A stretch of 64,000 bases of DNA from Cryptomeria japonica (Eukaryota; Streptophyta; Pinopsida; Cupressales; Cupressaceae): contig NC_081414.1 in assembly GCF_030272615.1 (NCBI RefSeq), forward strand, positions 453,001 to 517,000, read 5' to 3'. Positions 50,669-62,359 of the stretch are shown piece after piece. The translations under genes and the position numbers were made by a program. The notes beneath the pieces are model-generated. The model worked only from the letters and a program-made list of their open reading frames with translations, had not been told where the DNA came from and did no database searches. How positions within the stretch are numbered: the first letter of the stretch is position 1; the number at the start of each line of letters is the position of its first letter.

Positions 50669-53215
50669 GATATAATTATGTGATCGATTATCTCTGTATT
50701 TTTTCCAATTCATGATTATCATTTGTTGTTAGAAGACTTATATGTATTGATTTGCTTGATCCCCCTTGCCCTGTGAGGCACGAAAGAGTATCGATCAGCC
50801 TTCTGTATTTCTGAGCCTTTGCTATGCTTTGGATTTATACCGTGAACGTGTTTGTAAATCAGAGTCTGTGAACTCTCTTTAAAATATTCTTTCAGAAATT
50901 TTTCTATGTTTACAGTTTTGAAGGCATTTATTTGTGTTGATGAATGAATGTTGAAGCCTTTCAATGTTTTCTGGTAAAAAGTATCAACATATCATTTGTG
51001 TAGTAAATTCATTGCAAATCATACGAGGAGTTGCCCTCTAATGCAGAGGTTGAATTTTATTAATTCATCCAACTGTTGGTAGTTTGTCTCCTTTTATAAA
51101 GGGTGAAACAGAGTTATATTTTTGCTTAAGGAAGATAATTGCTAAGATTTCAAAAAGGGGCAAATCTGTTTACCAACAGTAAATAAATGCAATAATCTTG
51201 TGTGAGGTATGGTAGAGTGGATGAGTGTGAGTGTATAATGTATTGATCTTTCAGAAGCAGAGAAGAAAAAAATTAAGTTGTTATGTGCTTAACCGAAACT
51301 GTAACCAGACATTAAGGATGCTATTTATCATTTCATGATTTACAGAAGTAATCCGTGATTGTTTGTAGGGTAGTGAGCCTTCCTTGGGTTGTAGCCTTTT
51401 CTTATTTTGAGCAGTGAGTTCTAGATAGCGTGCCTGAATGCATGCACATTCCCCATTGTAATACTTCTAACAAAGTATATCTTTTGTGGGTTCACTCCCA
51501 CTATGTTTTTTCCCCTAACAAGGTTTCCACGTCAAAAATCTTGGTGTTGTGTGTTTATGATGTGTTGCTGATTTAAGCTTTCATGGTTAATTATCATATT
51601 TGAGAATAAGTTTAAGTTGTGTAGGTTTTTTGTGACAACTGATTTCTTTGAGGGGTAGAACAATCATAAACAAATGCCTATAGTAGACTTGTAAGTGACA
51701 TGTGTATCGAAAATAGGCACCCAACAACATGCTTAGTAGCATACGTAATGCAAAGCACATCTAACTATAATTTTAGTGGCTAAAGCACATGAAATGTGTA
51801 ACATGGAGATGAATTAGAGAGAAACAAATGACAACATCAATGATAAGACGTGCATGCAAGAAGTAAGTCCTAACTTAGTTGACATGGATAGAGGAGAATT
51901 GTACCTAAAAAGATACCCATGACTATGATAAATGACATGACTTGCTAATTGGCACACCAAGGAGCAATTTATGACTTGTTTAAGTGGTGAAGTTGTATAG
52001 GAAATGCCTTGGAGAACTGAGAGACATTCTTTAGTGGCAGAATTGCTTAAAATAAGCACTCATATGTGAGTTAAGTGGCTTAAGTAAAGTTATAGCATAC
52101 ATAGAGGGGTTATGAGCTTGTTCAAGAGGCACCAGTGACTGAAACAAGCATGTGGAAGGGATGTTAGTTGTTTCAAGTGACATGGGAACTTGAAATCAAC
52201 ATCAACATGCACATGGGAACTTGAAATCAACATCAACATGCACACAATATATAATTGCATTAAAACCCTAGACAACATTTGAATGAAACTAGCTTTACAT
52301 AATTGTAAAGAATTGCTCGAAACCAATTGAAATACACATACAATGGACGATCATTATTGTCGTGAGGTTGGAAAACAACCTCACCTAGGGTTTTAAAGTG
52401 TTTTGATTTTCTTACGGGATGGAAGTGTTGATAAACGTTGGAATATATGAAAAATCTATCACCACCAGTGGCTCTGAACTCACAACAATTGGTCCTAAAG
52501 TGCACCACCACTGGTGCCTCAGTGGATGCTATCATGGTCCTCTACAAAGAGTGAATGTTCTTGCACAAAACATTCAAGAAACTTGCAAATTGTGCCAAAG
52601 TGGTTATGAATGGCAAACGATGGATGGTAATGGGGAAGTAAATGTTCGTGTGCATTTAACATTTACCTAAATACCACATGTCTAGTTTTGGTTGATGGTA
52701 CATTTTGCCTCCAAAAAATGTGTTTTTGAAAACCGTTTGGTTTGACTTGGAAAACGTGTACAAATTTAGTGAGGTTTCATTTTTCTAAGTTGCCAACTAG
52801 ATCCTCTACGATGTGGCATATTTAGTTTTGGCCAATATGTCCTCTGCTGACATGGACTACTGACGTAGAACGCTCACCATCATCCAAGCCTCTCCCTTAT
52901 AGTGGATGTAGAATAGATGATCTAATAAATTGTTTTAATAATATTTGACTTAATTAAAATCATTTTCTTTCAAAGGAAATAAATACCAACCATACTAAAT
53001 TCTCTCCCCCGCTCTTCCTCTTGGTTTCCACTTCTTCGTGTTCATCTCTAAACAAAAACAATCACATATTAAAAGAAAAGAAGATGAGAAGAAATTTAGC
53101 ACCACAATAATCAGAATCCCCACTTAGATTATCAGACAAGCTTTTATGTAGGAGGCCAGCTCATTTAATTTTGTTCGACTCTATATGTCGTTCCATCGTG
53201 TCATTTGGAGTGAAT
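50669..53215. other. Intergenic DNA upstream of the PPR gene
   Basis: No credible gene. It contains a perfect 31-bp tandem duplication at 52180-52241. I see no obvious TATA box close to the PPR start. Confidence 0.5.
52180..52241. repeat. Perfect 31-bp tandem duplication
   Basis: Two adjacent identical copies (52180-52210 and 52211-52241) begin ACATGGGAACTTGAAATC. The identity suggests a recent event or an assembly artefact. Confidence 0.9.
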
Positions 53216-53225
53216 TAACAGTTGA

Positions 53226-53243
53226 ATGATGAAAGCATGCTGA
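53226..53243 (+). other. Five-codon uORF overlapping the PPR start
   Basis: ATG 53226 opens M-M-K-A-C then TGA at 53241-53243, in a different frame. It begins 11 bases before the chosen PPR ATG (53237) and ends just after it. If the transcript starts upstream, scanning ribosomes would meet this ATG first. Confidence 0.5.
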
Positions 53244-55489
53244 AGCTCAAACCTGTTGTCTACTCTACTTTTTTAAATACAATCAAACATCACAATGCCT
53301 GCTTAAAAGCCCGGTCAGCTTTCACAACTGACGATTCTACCATTGTTAGTACAAGTGGGTTGGTGAAGGTCCAGCATTGCTGTTCCAATCGGTATACATT
53401 TGCTGCCCTCTTAAGGCAATGCAAACATAGGAAGGACGTCAATCATGTTCATGCTCTTGTAATCAAAGCTGGGTTTGGTTTAAACATGTCCCTCTTGAAT
53501 GAACTCCTTAGGATTTACTCAAAATGTGAGAGTCTGATGGATACACGTCAAGTGTTTGACAAAATGCCTGAGAGAAACATCGTCTCGTGGACTCTGATGA
53601 TAAGTGGATGTGTAGATTGTGCGAACTGTGAGAAGGCTGTTGAGTTTTTTAATGAAATGCAACTGACAGGTATTAGGCCGAACAGTTTTACACTATGCAC
53701 TATACTTAAGATCTGTGTAGTCTGGCCACATTTGGGTTATCAGGTACAAGCTCATGCTATAAAATTTGGATTAGAGTCTGATATATTTATTGGTAGTGCT
53801 TTGGTTGACATGCATGCTAAATTTGGTAGACTAGAAGATGCGAACAAAGCTTTTCAGAGGTCGCAACGTGATGCAGTGGCATGGAATGTCATGATTGCTA
53901 GGTATGTTGAGAAAGGGTACGAGTTGCAGGCCCTTAAGCTGTTTAGTCAGATGCAAGGAAGAGACATAGACATCAGGGGAGATCAATTCACGTTTGCTAC
54001 TATAATTAGGGCATGTGCTCATCCAGAACAATGCAAGCAAGTCCATGCTCAGATTGTCAAAATGGGGTTTGAGTCTGACTGTTATGTCAGGGGTTCTCTT
54101 GTTGACACTTATGCCAGGTATGGAAACCTAGATGCTGCACATATGCTTTTAGACAACCACAATGTGGTTGCATATAATGCAATGATTGCAGGGTATGTCC
54201 AGAATGGATATTCTGAGAAGGCACTGGAGCTTTTCCAGAAAATGCACAGGATGGGAATGAATATGGAGATGGACCACTTCACTTTTGCAACTGTTCTCAG
54301 TGCGTCCTCTAGCCTAGCAGTTGATTACGGGATTCAGATCCATGCCAGAATTATCAAGAGTGAGTTTGGATTGGATGACTGTGTTGGTAATGCCCTTATT
54401 GACATGTATTCTAAACGTGGAAGCATAGATGATGCCGAGAAAGTGTTCCACAGAATGAGAAAAACTGATCTGATTTCATGGACTGCACTGATCACAGGGT
54501 ACACCCAAAATGGATGTTATGAAGAGGCATTGAAACAATTTTGTAAGATGCAACGGATAAACATGAAGCCGAATGAGTTCACCTTTTCAAGTGTTCTCAC
54601 TGCATGTGCCAACTTAGCATCTAAAGGACAGGGCGAGCAGGTTTGTGTCCACGCCGTTAAAACTGGATACGACAAACATGTTTTTGTTGGCAGTACCCTT
54701 ATTGATATGTATTCCAAATGTGGAAACATGGAGAAGGCACAGAACGTGTTTGATAGAATGCCGGAGCTTAATGTAGTATCGTGGACTGCACTTATCGTAG
54801 GTTATGCCCAAAATGGGTATGGCAGACAGGCTCTTCAATTCTTTGCACGGATGCAACAATCAGGTATGAAACCAAACCATGTAACACTGGTAGGCGTTCT
54901 GTTTGCATGCAGCCATGTGGGCCTGGTTGATGAAGGTTATCGTTACTTTGAATCCATGAGTAGAGATTATGGTATTATACCAAGAGTCGAACATTATGCC
55001 TGCATGGCAGATATTCTCAGTCGAGCAGGACATTTGAAACAGGCAAAAAATCTTATCATGGAAATGCCATTTCAACCTTGTGCTTTGCTGTGGAGGATCT
55101 TGCTTGGTGCCTGCAGAGTCCATGGTGATATAGATCTTGGCAAATGTGCAGCAGAACATATTCTTGAGTTGGAACCCCAAGATGGGCCTGCTTATGTGTT
55201 GCTGTCAAATGCCTATGCAGCTGCTGGAAAGTGGAGTGAGGCAGCACACATGAGGAAAATGATGAAAAGTAGAGCATTGAAAAAGGAACCAGCGTGTAGT
55301 TGGATTGAAATAAAGAATCATGTTCATGTATTTGGGCTAGGAGAAGGATCAAATTCACATATAAAAGAGAGGTACTCAAAGCTGGATGAACTGCTCAGTC
55401 AAATGCAGGAAGTGTGGCCCATGCGTGAAAGCACCAGTTTTGTTTTGCATGATTTGGAGGAATCTCAAGAATTTCCTTTTTTCTCTTAA
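53237..55489 (+). CDS. PLS-class pentatricopeptide-repeat protein, E/E+ type with truncated DYW start
   Basis: An intact, intronless 750-residue protein. In-frame TAA at 53216 bounds the frame; the first in-frame ATG is 53237. PPR proteins bind organelle RNAs base by base; PLS members direct C-to-U editing. The Lys/Arg/Ser-containing N-terminus (MLKLKPVVYSTFLNTIKHHN) could be an organelle transit peptide. From about residue 50 to 590 it carries repeated PPR motifs, e.g. NIVSWTLMISGCVDCANCEK, DLISWTALITGYTQNGCYEE, NVVSWTALIVGYAQNGYGRQ, with linking VGSTLIDMYSKCGNMEKAQN. E-type motifs follow: LLWRILLGACRVHGDIDLGK, YVLLSNAYAAAGKWSEAAHM, CSWIEIKNHVHVF. The end, SFVLHDLEESQEFPFFS, matches only the first residues of a DYW deaminase domain, then stops. 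An editing role would therefore need a partner deaminase. Gene family is certain; target unknown. Confidence 0.95.
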   Translation: MLKLKPVVYSTFLNTIKHHNACLKARSAFTTDDSTIVSTSGLVKVQHCCSNRYTFAALLRQCKHRKDVNHVHALVIKAGFGLNMSLLNELLRIYSKCESLMDTRQVFDKMPERNIVSWTLMISGCVDCANCEKAVEFFNEMQLTGIRPNSFTLCTILKICVVWPHLGYQVQAHAIKFGLESDIFIGSALVDMHAKFGRLEDANKAFQRSQRDAVAWNVMIARYVEKGYELQALKLFSQMQGRDIDIRGDQFTFATIIRACAHPEQCKQVHAQIVKMGFESDCYVRGSLVDTYARYGNLDAAHMLLDNHNVVAYNAMIAGYVQNGYSEKALELFQKMHRMGMNMEMDHFTFATVLSASSSLAVDYGIQIHARIIKSEFGLDDCVGNALIDMYSKRGSIDDAEKVFHRMRKTDLISWTALITGYTQNGCYEEALKQFCKMQRINMKPNEFTFSSVLTACANLASKGQGEQVCVHAVKTGYDKHVFVGSTLIDMYSKCGNMEKAQNVFDRMPELNVVSWTALIVGYAQNGYGRQALQFFARMQQSGMKPNHVTLVGVLFACSHVGLVDEGYRYFESMSRDYGIIPRVEHYACMADILSRAGHLKQAKNLIMEMPFQPCALLWRILLGACRVHGDIDLGKCAAEHILELEPQDGPAYVLLSNAYAAAGKWSEAAHMRKMMKSRALKKEPACSWIEIKNHVHVFGLGEGSNSHIKERYSKLDELLSQMQEVWPMRESTSFVLHDLEESQEFPFFS

Positions 55490-57061
55490 AGACGGGATTT
55501 CATGGGGTCTCAGCACAGAGGTTTCATGGAGAAAAAAAATTGGCAAAGGATTAATGAGAATTCTATTTTTTAAATGGGGATTAGAAATTATTCCATCAAC
55601 TTGAGCTTTTTCTGTCACTTGGGAATCATCTCACATTTTTCTATTCTTATTAAATTTTTTTATTATTCTTATTATTATTTTTTAATAGAATATGTTAAAT
55701 AATAAAATTCAAAAGATTACCAAATTTCATAAACTCGCTACAAAATTCATCATACCATCAGCTTTAAAATATTTAAAAAAAATTTCAACTCCCCTCCATA
55801 AAACCCCATTGTTGCATCACTCTCAAATTCATTGACAGAAACATTTGCAAGATATTTTAACTGGCTGTACCTATGCCTTGAGAGATGGGTTGTTTTCTTG
55901 CAGAAGTGTCAGGAGATGTTAGTTAGAAACACAGCTGAGATAAACATTTGGCAGATTTTAGTATTCTTCATTCTCCAAATCTAACACTGGCTATGTGACA
56001 TTTCCATGTTCCAGGGTTTTGTAAATGCTTTTCTTAATTTCTAGGCATCTAGTGATCTATACTGAAGATATCTGGTTTTCATTTTGTTGTGCTTGTTTTC
56101 AGCCTTGATAATTTTTCAAACTTCTCGCTCTGATTAAATGACAAGTGTCAAAACAGTCGTTTACCCTGGATGTCGAGTCAAGTGCCCTCAGAATACATGC
56201 AAAAATGTCACCTTCAAAATTAAACTAGACATTTCGAGTCAATTTTGGCTCCATTTAGTAGATCAAATCGGACCCACAATTTTTCATTTTTAAACTGGTC
56301 TAAAGTTAAACAGTTGATTTTTGAGTGAGTTCCTTGACGCGCAGGATCGACCGATTAAGTGGTGTTAGGAACCGAGTCAATAGTCGATTCCCCAAGGTTT
56401 GTAATAGTTTCATTGGTGGCCTGGATGGTTCAATTAACCTCATCGTCCGTTGACGAAGAAATCATATCGAACATTGGCCGACGAAGGTCTTTCTGAAACC
56501 TTGCCGGTTCCCGAAGTAATCAAACTTGCCGTTTCTGATTCAATTCAAAAAAAAATTGTCGTTTCTACTAGGTATTTATAAAGATTTTACAAGGAGGTAG
56601 AGTGGCTAAAGGACACCGATTGACTGACATAACAGTTCATATGAACGGTTGTGGTTCCCGACAGAGATGAATTTATCGACATCTCTAAAAAGCATGGGCA
56701 TTGAGATAAGCATCGGGCAAGGGGCCAGTTTCCGGTACCACAAGCGTTTTCCAGCCGTTTCTCTTATGATTTACTTTCAAATCAGCTCAAAGAGACGTAT
56801 GCCCGGCAAGCCCAAACAGACAATAAACAGTGGTAAATGCCATATTTCAAACCCCCACTTAAACACAAGTAACTAGGGCATCATTTCTATAACCTTTTTC
56901 TTAAAAGAAAAAGACAATTTCAGGCAAAACCATGTCTTTCTACTCAAATAATAACTTTGAGCCAACTTTAACTTGAAAAAATCAACTTGAATTCTTCATT
57001 CAACCAATCTTCTTAATCATCAAATTCACAAAAATGAAGTATAAGGGAGAGGACCCAGTGG
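55490..57061. other. Downstream intergenic DNA
   Basis: No DYW-like coding is visible after the PPR stop in any plus-strand frame. The rest is AT-rich; a CG-richer piece at 56330-56820 has no recognisable protein. Confidence 0.5.
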
Positions 57062-57181
57062 TTGAGCACCCTATCTTTGTGCTTCTAAAAATCTGACGTG
57101 GAAATTTCAAATCACTCCCAATTGAGCACCCTATCTTCACGCTTCTAAAAATCCAACATGGAAATTTCAAATCACTCCCAA
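57062..57181. repeat. 60-bp tandem duplication
   Basis: Copies at 57062-57121 and 57122-57181 begin TTGAGCACCCTATCTT and end ATCACTCCCAA, with a handful of differences. Confidence 0.9.
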
Positions 57182-58040
57182 TTTTTTACAGTAGCTTACT
57201 TGACAAGTCCCCTGTTTATAACTAATGTTTCAGGGCCACATCAACATACTTTTTGTCAAGGTGTCCAAAACAACCCCCCAAAAAAGGTGAGACAAATGGT
57301 CATGCAACATGGAGACCCATATTTGTGCAGTTGATGTGACATCATATGATTGGTTGCTTTTAACAACTATGGGTAGTCATCATCAACAATAACAACTTTA
57401 AAGTCACAGCTATTGGTGCAATGTTGTAAAAATAATGGACATTAAATCAACAAATGTGGGTATTAAATCAACAGTTGCTATCACAACCATTGGAACACGT
57501 TTAGGTACTGGGTCCTTTCCCCTAAATATCAAGGAGTGTGAACAAATGTTTGTTCTTGAGATCAACCTCCTAGAAGTTCGGTGATTTTATATTAAGGCAT
57601 GTAAATATGGACGATTTGTGGGAAAGAATGCAAAATCATAAAAGGACATCAGCTTGGTTATTTCGACAAGTTTGGTATGCGCTACTTCCACAAGCTTAAA
57701 AATTAAGTCAATCTTTCACGAGGCTCTAACATTAACTATTTTGTTTTAAGAACTTTATAAATGTTGGGGTTCTCTTCTGTAGTTGTCCTTAGATTGTCGT
57801 GTAGGCTTAAATGTAAAGACCAGAGGAGTTGATATGAGAACACTTTCTTATCAGATGGATAGACAAAATAGGACGCTGCCAAGCATCTTATTAGACTTAG
57901 AAAAACAAAATTGTGTATCTTTTCAACTCTTAAAAGGGGGTGCTATTTTTCTTCCTTCTCTAACGCAATGTCAAGAAGCTCTTTAAAGTTTCTTCTTTCA
58001 GATTGACAATTGCTACATAGGAATAATTATTCCGTGTAGA
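57182..58040. other. Intergenic DNA before the copia relic
   Basis: No gene recognised. It may hold the decayed LTR and leader of the copia element, but I cannot identify LTR ends. Confidence 0.4.
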
Positions 58041-58855
58041 AAACCAAACTTAAAACTCAACTTAAGTTTGAGGAAGTTTGGGACGTGGTCAATGGAACCA
58101 CAACAAGACACAAGACATATGCAAATGAACAAAAGAAATTTGATCAAGTCGACATAAAGGTGAAATTGATTATTTTGTTTAGTGTGTTTGATGAAGTTCA
58201 ACCTTTCATCTGAGACTCGTCCACAACTAAAGATGCATGGGACAAGCTCAACACAGTATATGAGGCGAAGAATAAGAATCAGATCCTAAATTTGCGAAGT
58301 CAGCTACATGGTCTGAAGATGAAGAATGGAGAACAATTGGAATCCTTTCGTAAAAGGATTGCTGAGTTGAGAGCTTCCCTACAAGCATTGGGAAAAACAA
58401 TTGATGATGTGTTTTTGGCGCCTATTGTTCTATTGACACTACCTCATACATATAAAGTCTTTGTGACAACATTAAATGTCATAAAGACAACACCCACATT
58501 TGAGAAGTTGGTCAATCTTCTCCATAAAAAAGAGTCTATCAGCTAGGAACACGTTTAGGATGATAATGCCATGACTACACGCCATAAAGGCAAGAAGCCT
58601 ATAAAGAAATTTAGTGGACCTCCCAAATCTGGGAATTCATCTAAACCTAAAAAAAAGTGTCCAATATGCAAAAGAGTTGGTCACGATAAGAAAAATTGTT
58701 GGTACAACTCTTTCAACAAAGGATCATCCAACAAATCACATGAAAAGAAGTCATTTCCAAGTGGCAAACCACGATGGGAGCAGAGGGACAAACAAAACAA
58801 CGAAGCAATGTTGTTGAAGCAAAAGATTCTCTGGATGAGGAATACGTGCGTTTAG
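58041..58855 (+). pseudogene. copia gag with zinc knuckle
   Basis: Gag forms the particle. Plus-strand pieces show KFEEVWDVVNGTTTRHKTYA, STTKDAWDKLNTVYEAKNKN, LRSQLHGLKMKNGEQLESF and LPHTYKVFVTTLNVIKTTP, typical of UBN2-type copia gag. A complete CX2CX4HX4C knuckle, CPICKRVGHDKKNC, lies at 58658-58699. Stops (about 58213, 58544, 58556) interrupt it. Confidence 0.88.
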
Positions 58856-58879
58856 CCCCCACTTAGAAGATGGTTCACA

Positions 58880-59281
58880 ATCAACCTCTATATGGTATGT
58901 GGACTCAAGTGCTACAAAGCACATGACTGGATAGAAGAAGTGGTTTCTCACATTGAGACCTCATCACGGTACAATCACTCTTGGAGATGATACCACCTAT
59001 GACATCAAAGGTATTGGTGACATCTCTTTGAAGTTTGGCATACGTAGTTGTAGCCATACTAATGTTTTGTACGTGTCAAGACCTACCAAAAATCTTCTTT
59101 CTGTTAATCAATTTCTTGATCATAACCTTAGGATTGAGTTTGATACCAATTAGGATAAAAAGGTATATATTATCAAAGATAAGTCTAGAAATGAAAATAT
59201 TGTTGCCAGTGCTCTTGAGATTGGTAAAATGTTTAGGCTTGATACGATTACTAGTAATCAAGCCTTAGTGACTGGTGCAGG
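58880..59281 (+). pseudogene. copia aspartic protease
   Basis: SIWYVDSSATKHMTG holds the catalytic site: the expected D-S-G triplet reads D-S-S, with AGT at 58908-58910 in place of a Gly codon. TLGDDTTYDIKGIGDISLKF and NVLYVSRPTKNLLSVNQFLD follow, as in copia proteases. Stops at about 58929 and 59151 break it. It stops near 59280 at the left edge of the insertion. Confidence 0.85.
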
Positions 59282-59282
59282 A

Positions 59283-61160
59283 GCACATTCACAATTTTGG
59301 CTTGTTTGATCCTGATGGGATCAAGAATTGAATAAAGGACTATTGTAAGAGTCTAATTGTGTGTTTTAGGTTTCATTATAGTTTAAGTTTATCTTAGATT
59401 TGGTTAGATAGTTTTTCTCAAGTTTTCTTTCCAGTTTTGGCCTATAGTGCCTTGTAAGCCAAAAATGGCATTATAGTGCAAATATGCTCAAAACCTTGTA
59501 ACAAGCCTAGAAAGGAATTGGAGTAGGTGTATTTATTGATTTTAAACCATCTCAAATGATTAGGTGGAAGATATTTGTCTTATAGGTCAAAAATGCACTA
59601 AGAGTAAAAAATTGCCAATGTTGTCAAGCAATATTTTGACAAAAAGTGAGAAAAGTTGTAAAATCACTCCACAAGGTAGTTATGGATGCCATAAGGGTTG
59701 AAATGGTTTGAGTGTGCCTATATAAGGACACTTCAAACATTGTAAATAGGTTGGCTTTGTATTAGCAAAAGGAAATTAATAAAATATGACTGTTTTTCAT
59801 GCTTTTAAAGCTTAATCTGCTGTAACAGTCCGTACAGAGCAATATTTCCATACTGTTCTTTCATGGGAGTTTGTGTCATGGTTGTATGAAGGTTTTTCAT
59901 TCTTTGTGTTAGGGTTTTTACTATTTTTTGGTTTATCAAAAAAAATCTTTTAGTTTTTGCTAGCTCGCTGCCCTGAACTGGGGTTTTGAAGAAAATGGGT
60001 TGAAACACTTGGTCTCCATGGGTAACCAAGAAAAAATGAACCTTGGAGACCAAGTTGGACCTTTGTACATATTGTATTTTAAGTTTGTTCTGTCCGTTGT
60101 GATGGAAAAGGTGAATTTGAGTGAATACTAGGCAAGTATGGTTATTTGGCTAGTAGCATGAACAAAACTCAAGATTTGCACCCAAAAGTGATTTGGAGTG
60201 AACAAATGAATGAGGTAGAGGTTTGGGCATGTGACCAAGGTTGTTAAACATCATTTTGATGTGTTAGAATAGCTTGTTTCATTTAATCATTCTCTTGTTG
60301 TAAGCAAAACAGTGAGTTCACTATTTTTTGGAATTTGTGTTTGTAAAAATGCTCATGGAGTGCTTCAAAGCATGATCCAAGCCTTGTAACTATAAAGGCT
60401 ATGTAATAGGAGAGTTCAAAAATGTTTTACAGACCTCATGGAAGTATACTTTCCAGTTCATACTCCTTGTCTTGCAGGGCCAAAGAGATAGCAGCAGATT
60501 GACTGGTAAAGGGACAGTTTTGACAGTGACAGTGACAAATTGACTGATTTTGCAATTGTTGGCAAAGTGTTTGGTAAAATGCTTGTATGGAAAGGGCAGG
60601 GGAAGCTCTAAATTTCTATGGCAGAGGTCTCCAAGAAGTATGGGAGGATGAAACAAGTTTGATGGAGTGAATCCATGGTGGAAGCACCCAAACCCTCTTG
60701 AAAACCCTTGTCTTGAGGCTACAAAATAGGACAGTCAAAAATTGACCTTCCCAAGACCTCTCTTACACTAGTTCATGATTTTGGCCAAAAGGGTACTCAA
60801 AAATATTCGCCTTTTTCAAAGATTCCAAGTTGGGAGTGAGTAATGAGCAAAATAGTGTTTCAGGAGGGCTAAAAAGGGCTTATTCATTGTAGCCCTGTTT
60901 TGCAAAAAGTGTGAACCCGATTTGTGCAAGGTTGATTGGTATTGAAGAACCTTTGGAATCCATTTTAAAACACTCAATAAAGTCTCCTAACACCTTAGTA
61001 TGAGCAGTGGTACTATATTTGGGGTTTAGACCTATAGTAAGGGTTTGAGTAAGCCATGAGCAAGTGAGCTTGAACTAGGTCTTTGAGAACAAAACCAAAA
61101 GCAAGTTTTTAACTCCTTGTCTAAACCTTTTGAAGAAGTCTTTTAACGAGAAGATTATAC
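59283..61160. mobile_element. ~1.9-kb insertion inside the copia relic, unidentified
   Basis: The copia reading (ITSNQALVTG) stops near 59277 and resumes near 61165 (DYTLALIGPP...), with non-copia DNA between. The inserted DNA has no protein-coding frame. It contains TATATAAG at 59719-59726 and AATAAA at 59778-59783, a spacing seen in LTR promoters with a nearby RNA end, so a solo LTR is a fair guess. TGTAAGAG (59344) and CTCTTACA (60760) are complementary, but no target-site duplication flanks them. The boundaries are approximate. Confidence 0.5.
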
Positions 61161-61164
61161 TTTA

Positions 61165-62070
61165 GCTTTAATTGGTCCTCCTGTGGGCTTCTCCCTATCA
61201 GTGACTAATGATAATGATCTTGTTATGCTTTGGCATCGTAGATTTGGTCATTTAAGCACTAGTTACCTATTAAAACTTAGTCAGAAAAACATGGTCAAAG
61301 GGATTCTGTCACTTGAGAAGTTGAGTGTAGTTTGTTCTAGTTGTATTGCTAGAAAACAACATAATGCACCCTTCTATCCAAGTGAGGATCATGCAAGCCA
61401 ACCTTTGCAGTTGGTGCAAACCAATCTGTGCAGTCCTATGACACCTAGTCACAATGGACACAACTACTTTTATCCTTTTGTTGATGGTCACACAAGGAAA
61501 ATGTGGGTATATTGCTAACAACATAAAGATGAAGCTTTTTCCTACTTCAAAGAGTTTGGCACTCTTGTGAAGAAAGATACGAATCATCGTATGCGTGCCC
61601 TCTACTCAAATCGAGGAGGGAATACACCAACACATAATTCTCCACATACCTAAAGGAAAATGGAATTTGACGTCAATTGATTGCAACATATACACCTTAG
61701 CAAAATGAAGTTGTTGAATGGAGAAATCACATCATCATGGACATGGTCTAAAGTATGTTGAAAGATTCTCAACTAGAGCATACATATTGGGTTGAAGCTA
61801 TTCACATAGCAGTTTACCTTTTGAATCGTGCACCAACCAAAGCTCTTCATGGCATCACTCCTCAAGAAGCATGGACAGGGGTAAAACCTTTTATCTCTCA
61901 TCTTCGTGTATTTGGATGCATTGCCTATATGCACATTCCTAAACAAAAGAGGAAGAAGCTAAATGAAAAATCAATGCAATGTATTCTTCATGGATATAGT
62001 AATCAATCTAAGGCATATCACCTTATAAATGTAATACAAAGAAGATATACATTAGTAGAGATGTAATTTT
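61165..62070 (+). pseudogene. copia GAG-pre-integrase and integrase
   Basis: LWHRRFGHLS and CSSCIARKQ form the zinc-binding HHCC region (about 61228-61350). In the catalytic core the first Asp, expected in a QTDLCGPM context, is Asn (AAT 61423-61425) and the second, expected in an RSDRGGE context, is Asn (AAT 61609-61611). The Glu in VVEWRN is present. Further on: YWVEAIHIAVYLLNRAPTKA, TPQEAWTGVKPFISHLRVFG and MQCILHGYS are standard copia integrase C-terminal wording. Stops at about 61516 and 61749 break it. Inactive. Confidence 0.9.
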
Positions 62071-62359
62071 TAATTAGTAGAGTGAGTCCAGTTCTCCTCC
62101 CACATCATCATCTACTTCAGATAGTGCTCTCATATTCAACATGGATGTTAAAAATGATGGGAACATTGATAGTCAATCAACACCCACCAATGTCACAAAA
62201 TCTTTACCAAAATGGTATACTAGTATCATTCAAGATGCAAAGCTAGACAGAGTTCCAGACACTTCAACTCCAAGTCCAAGGACTCGTAGCATGATTCACA
62301 ATGAGGTAAATTTTGCACTAATGACTTCAGTTGTTGAAAATTTTGACCCATCTAATGTA

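Noticed and set aside
53831-55379. Minus-strand open frames of 70-107 codons
   Set aside because: Shadows of the PPR gene's codon pattern.
59344-60767. LTR bounded by TGTAAGAG and CTCTTACA
   Set aside because: The terminal 8-mers are complementary but the flanking 5-mers (ACTAT, CTAGT) do not match, and the copia break points lie outside these ends.
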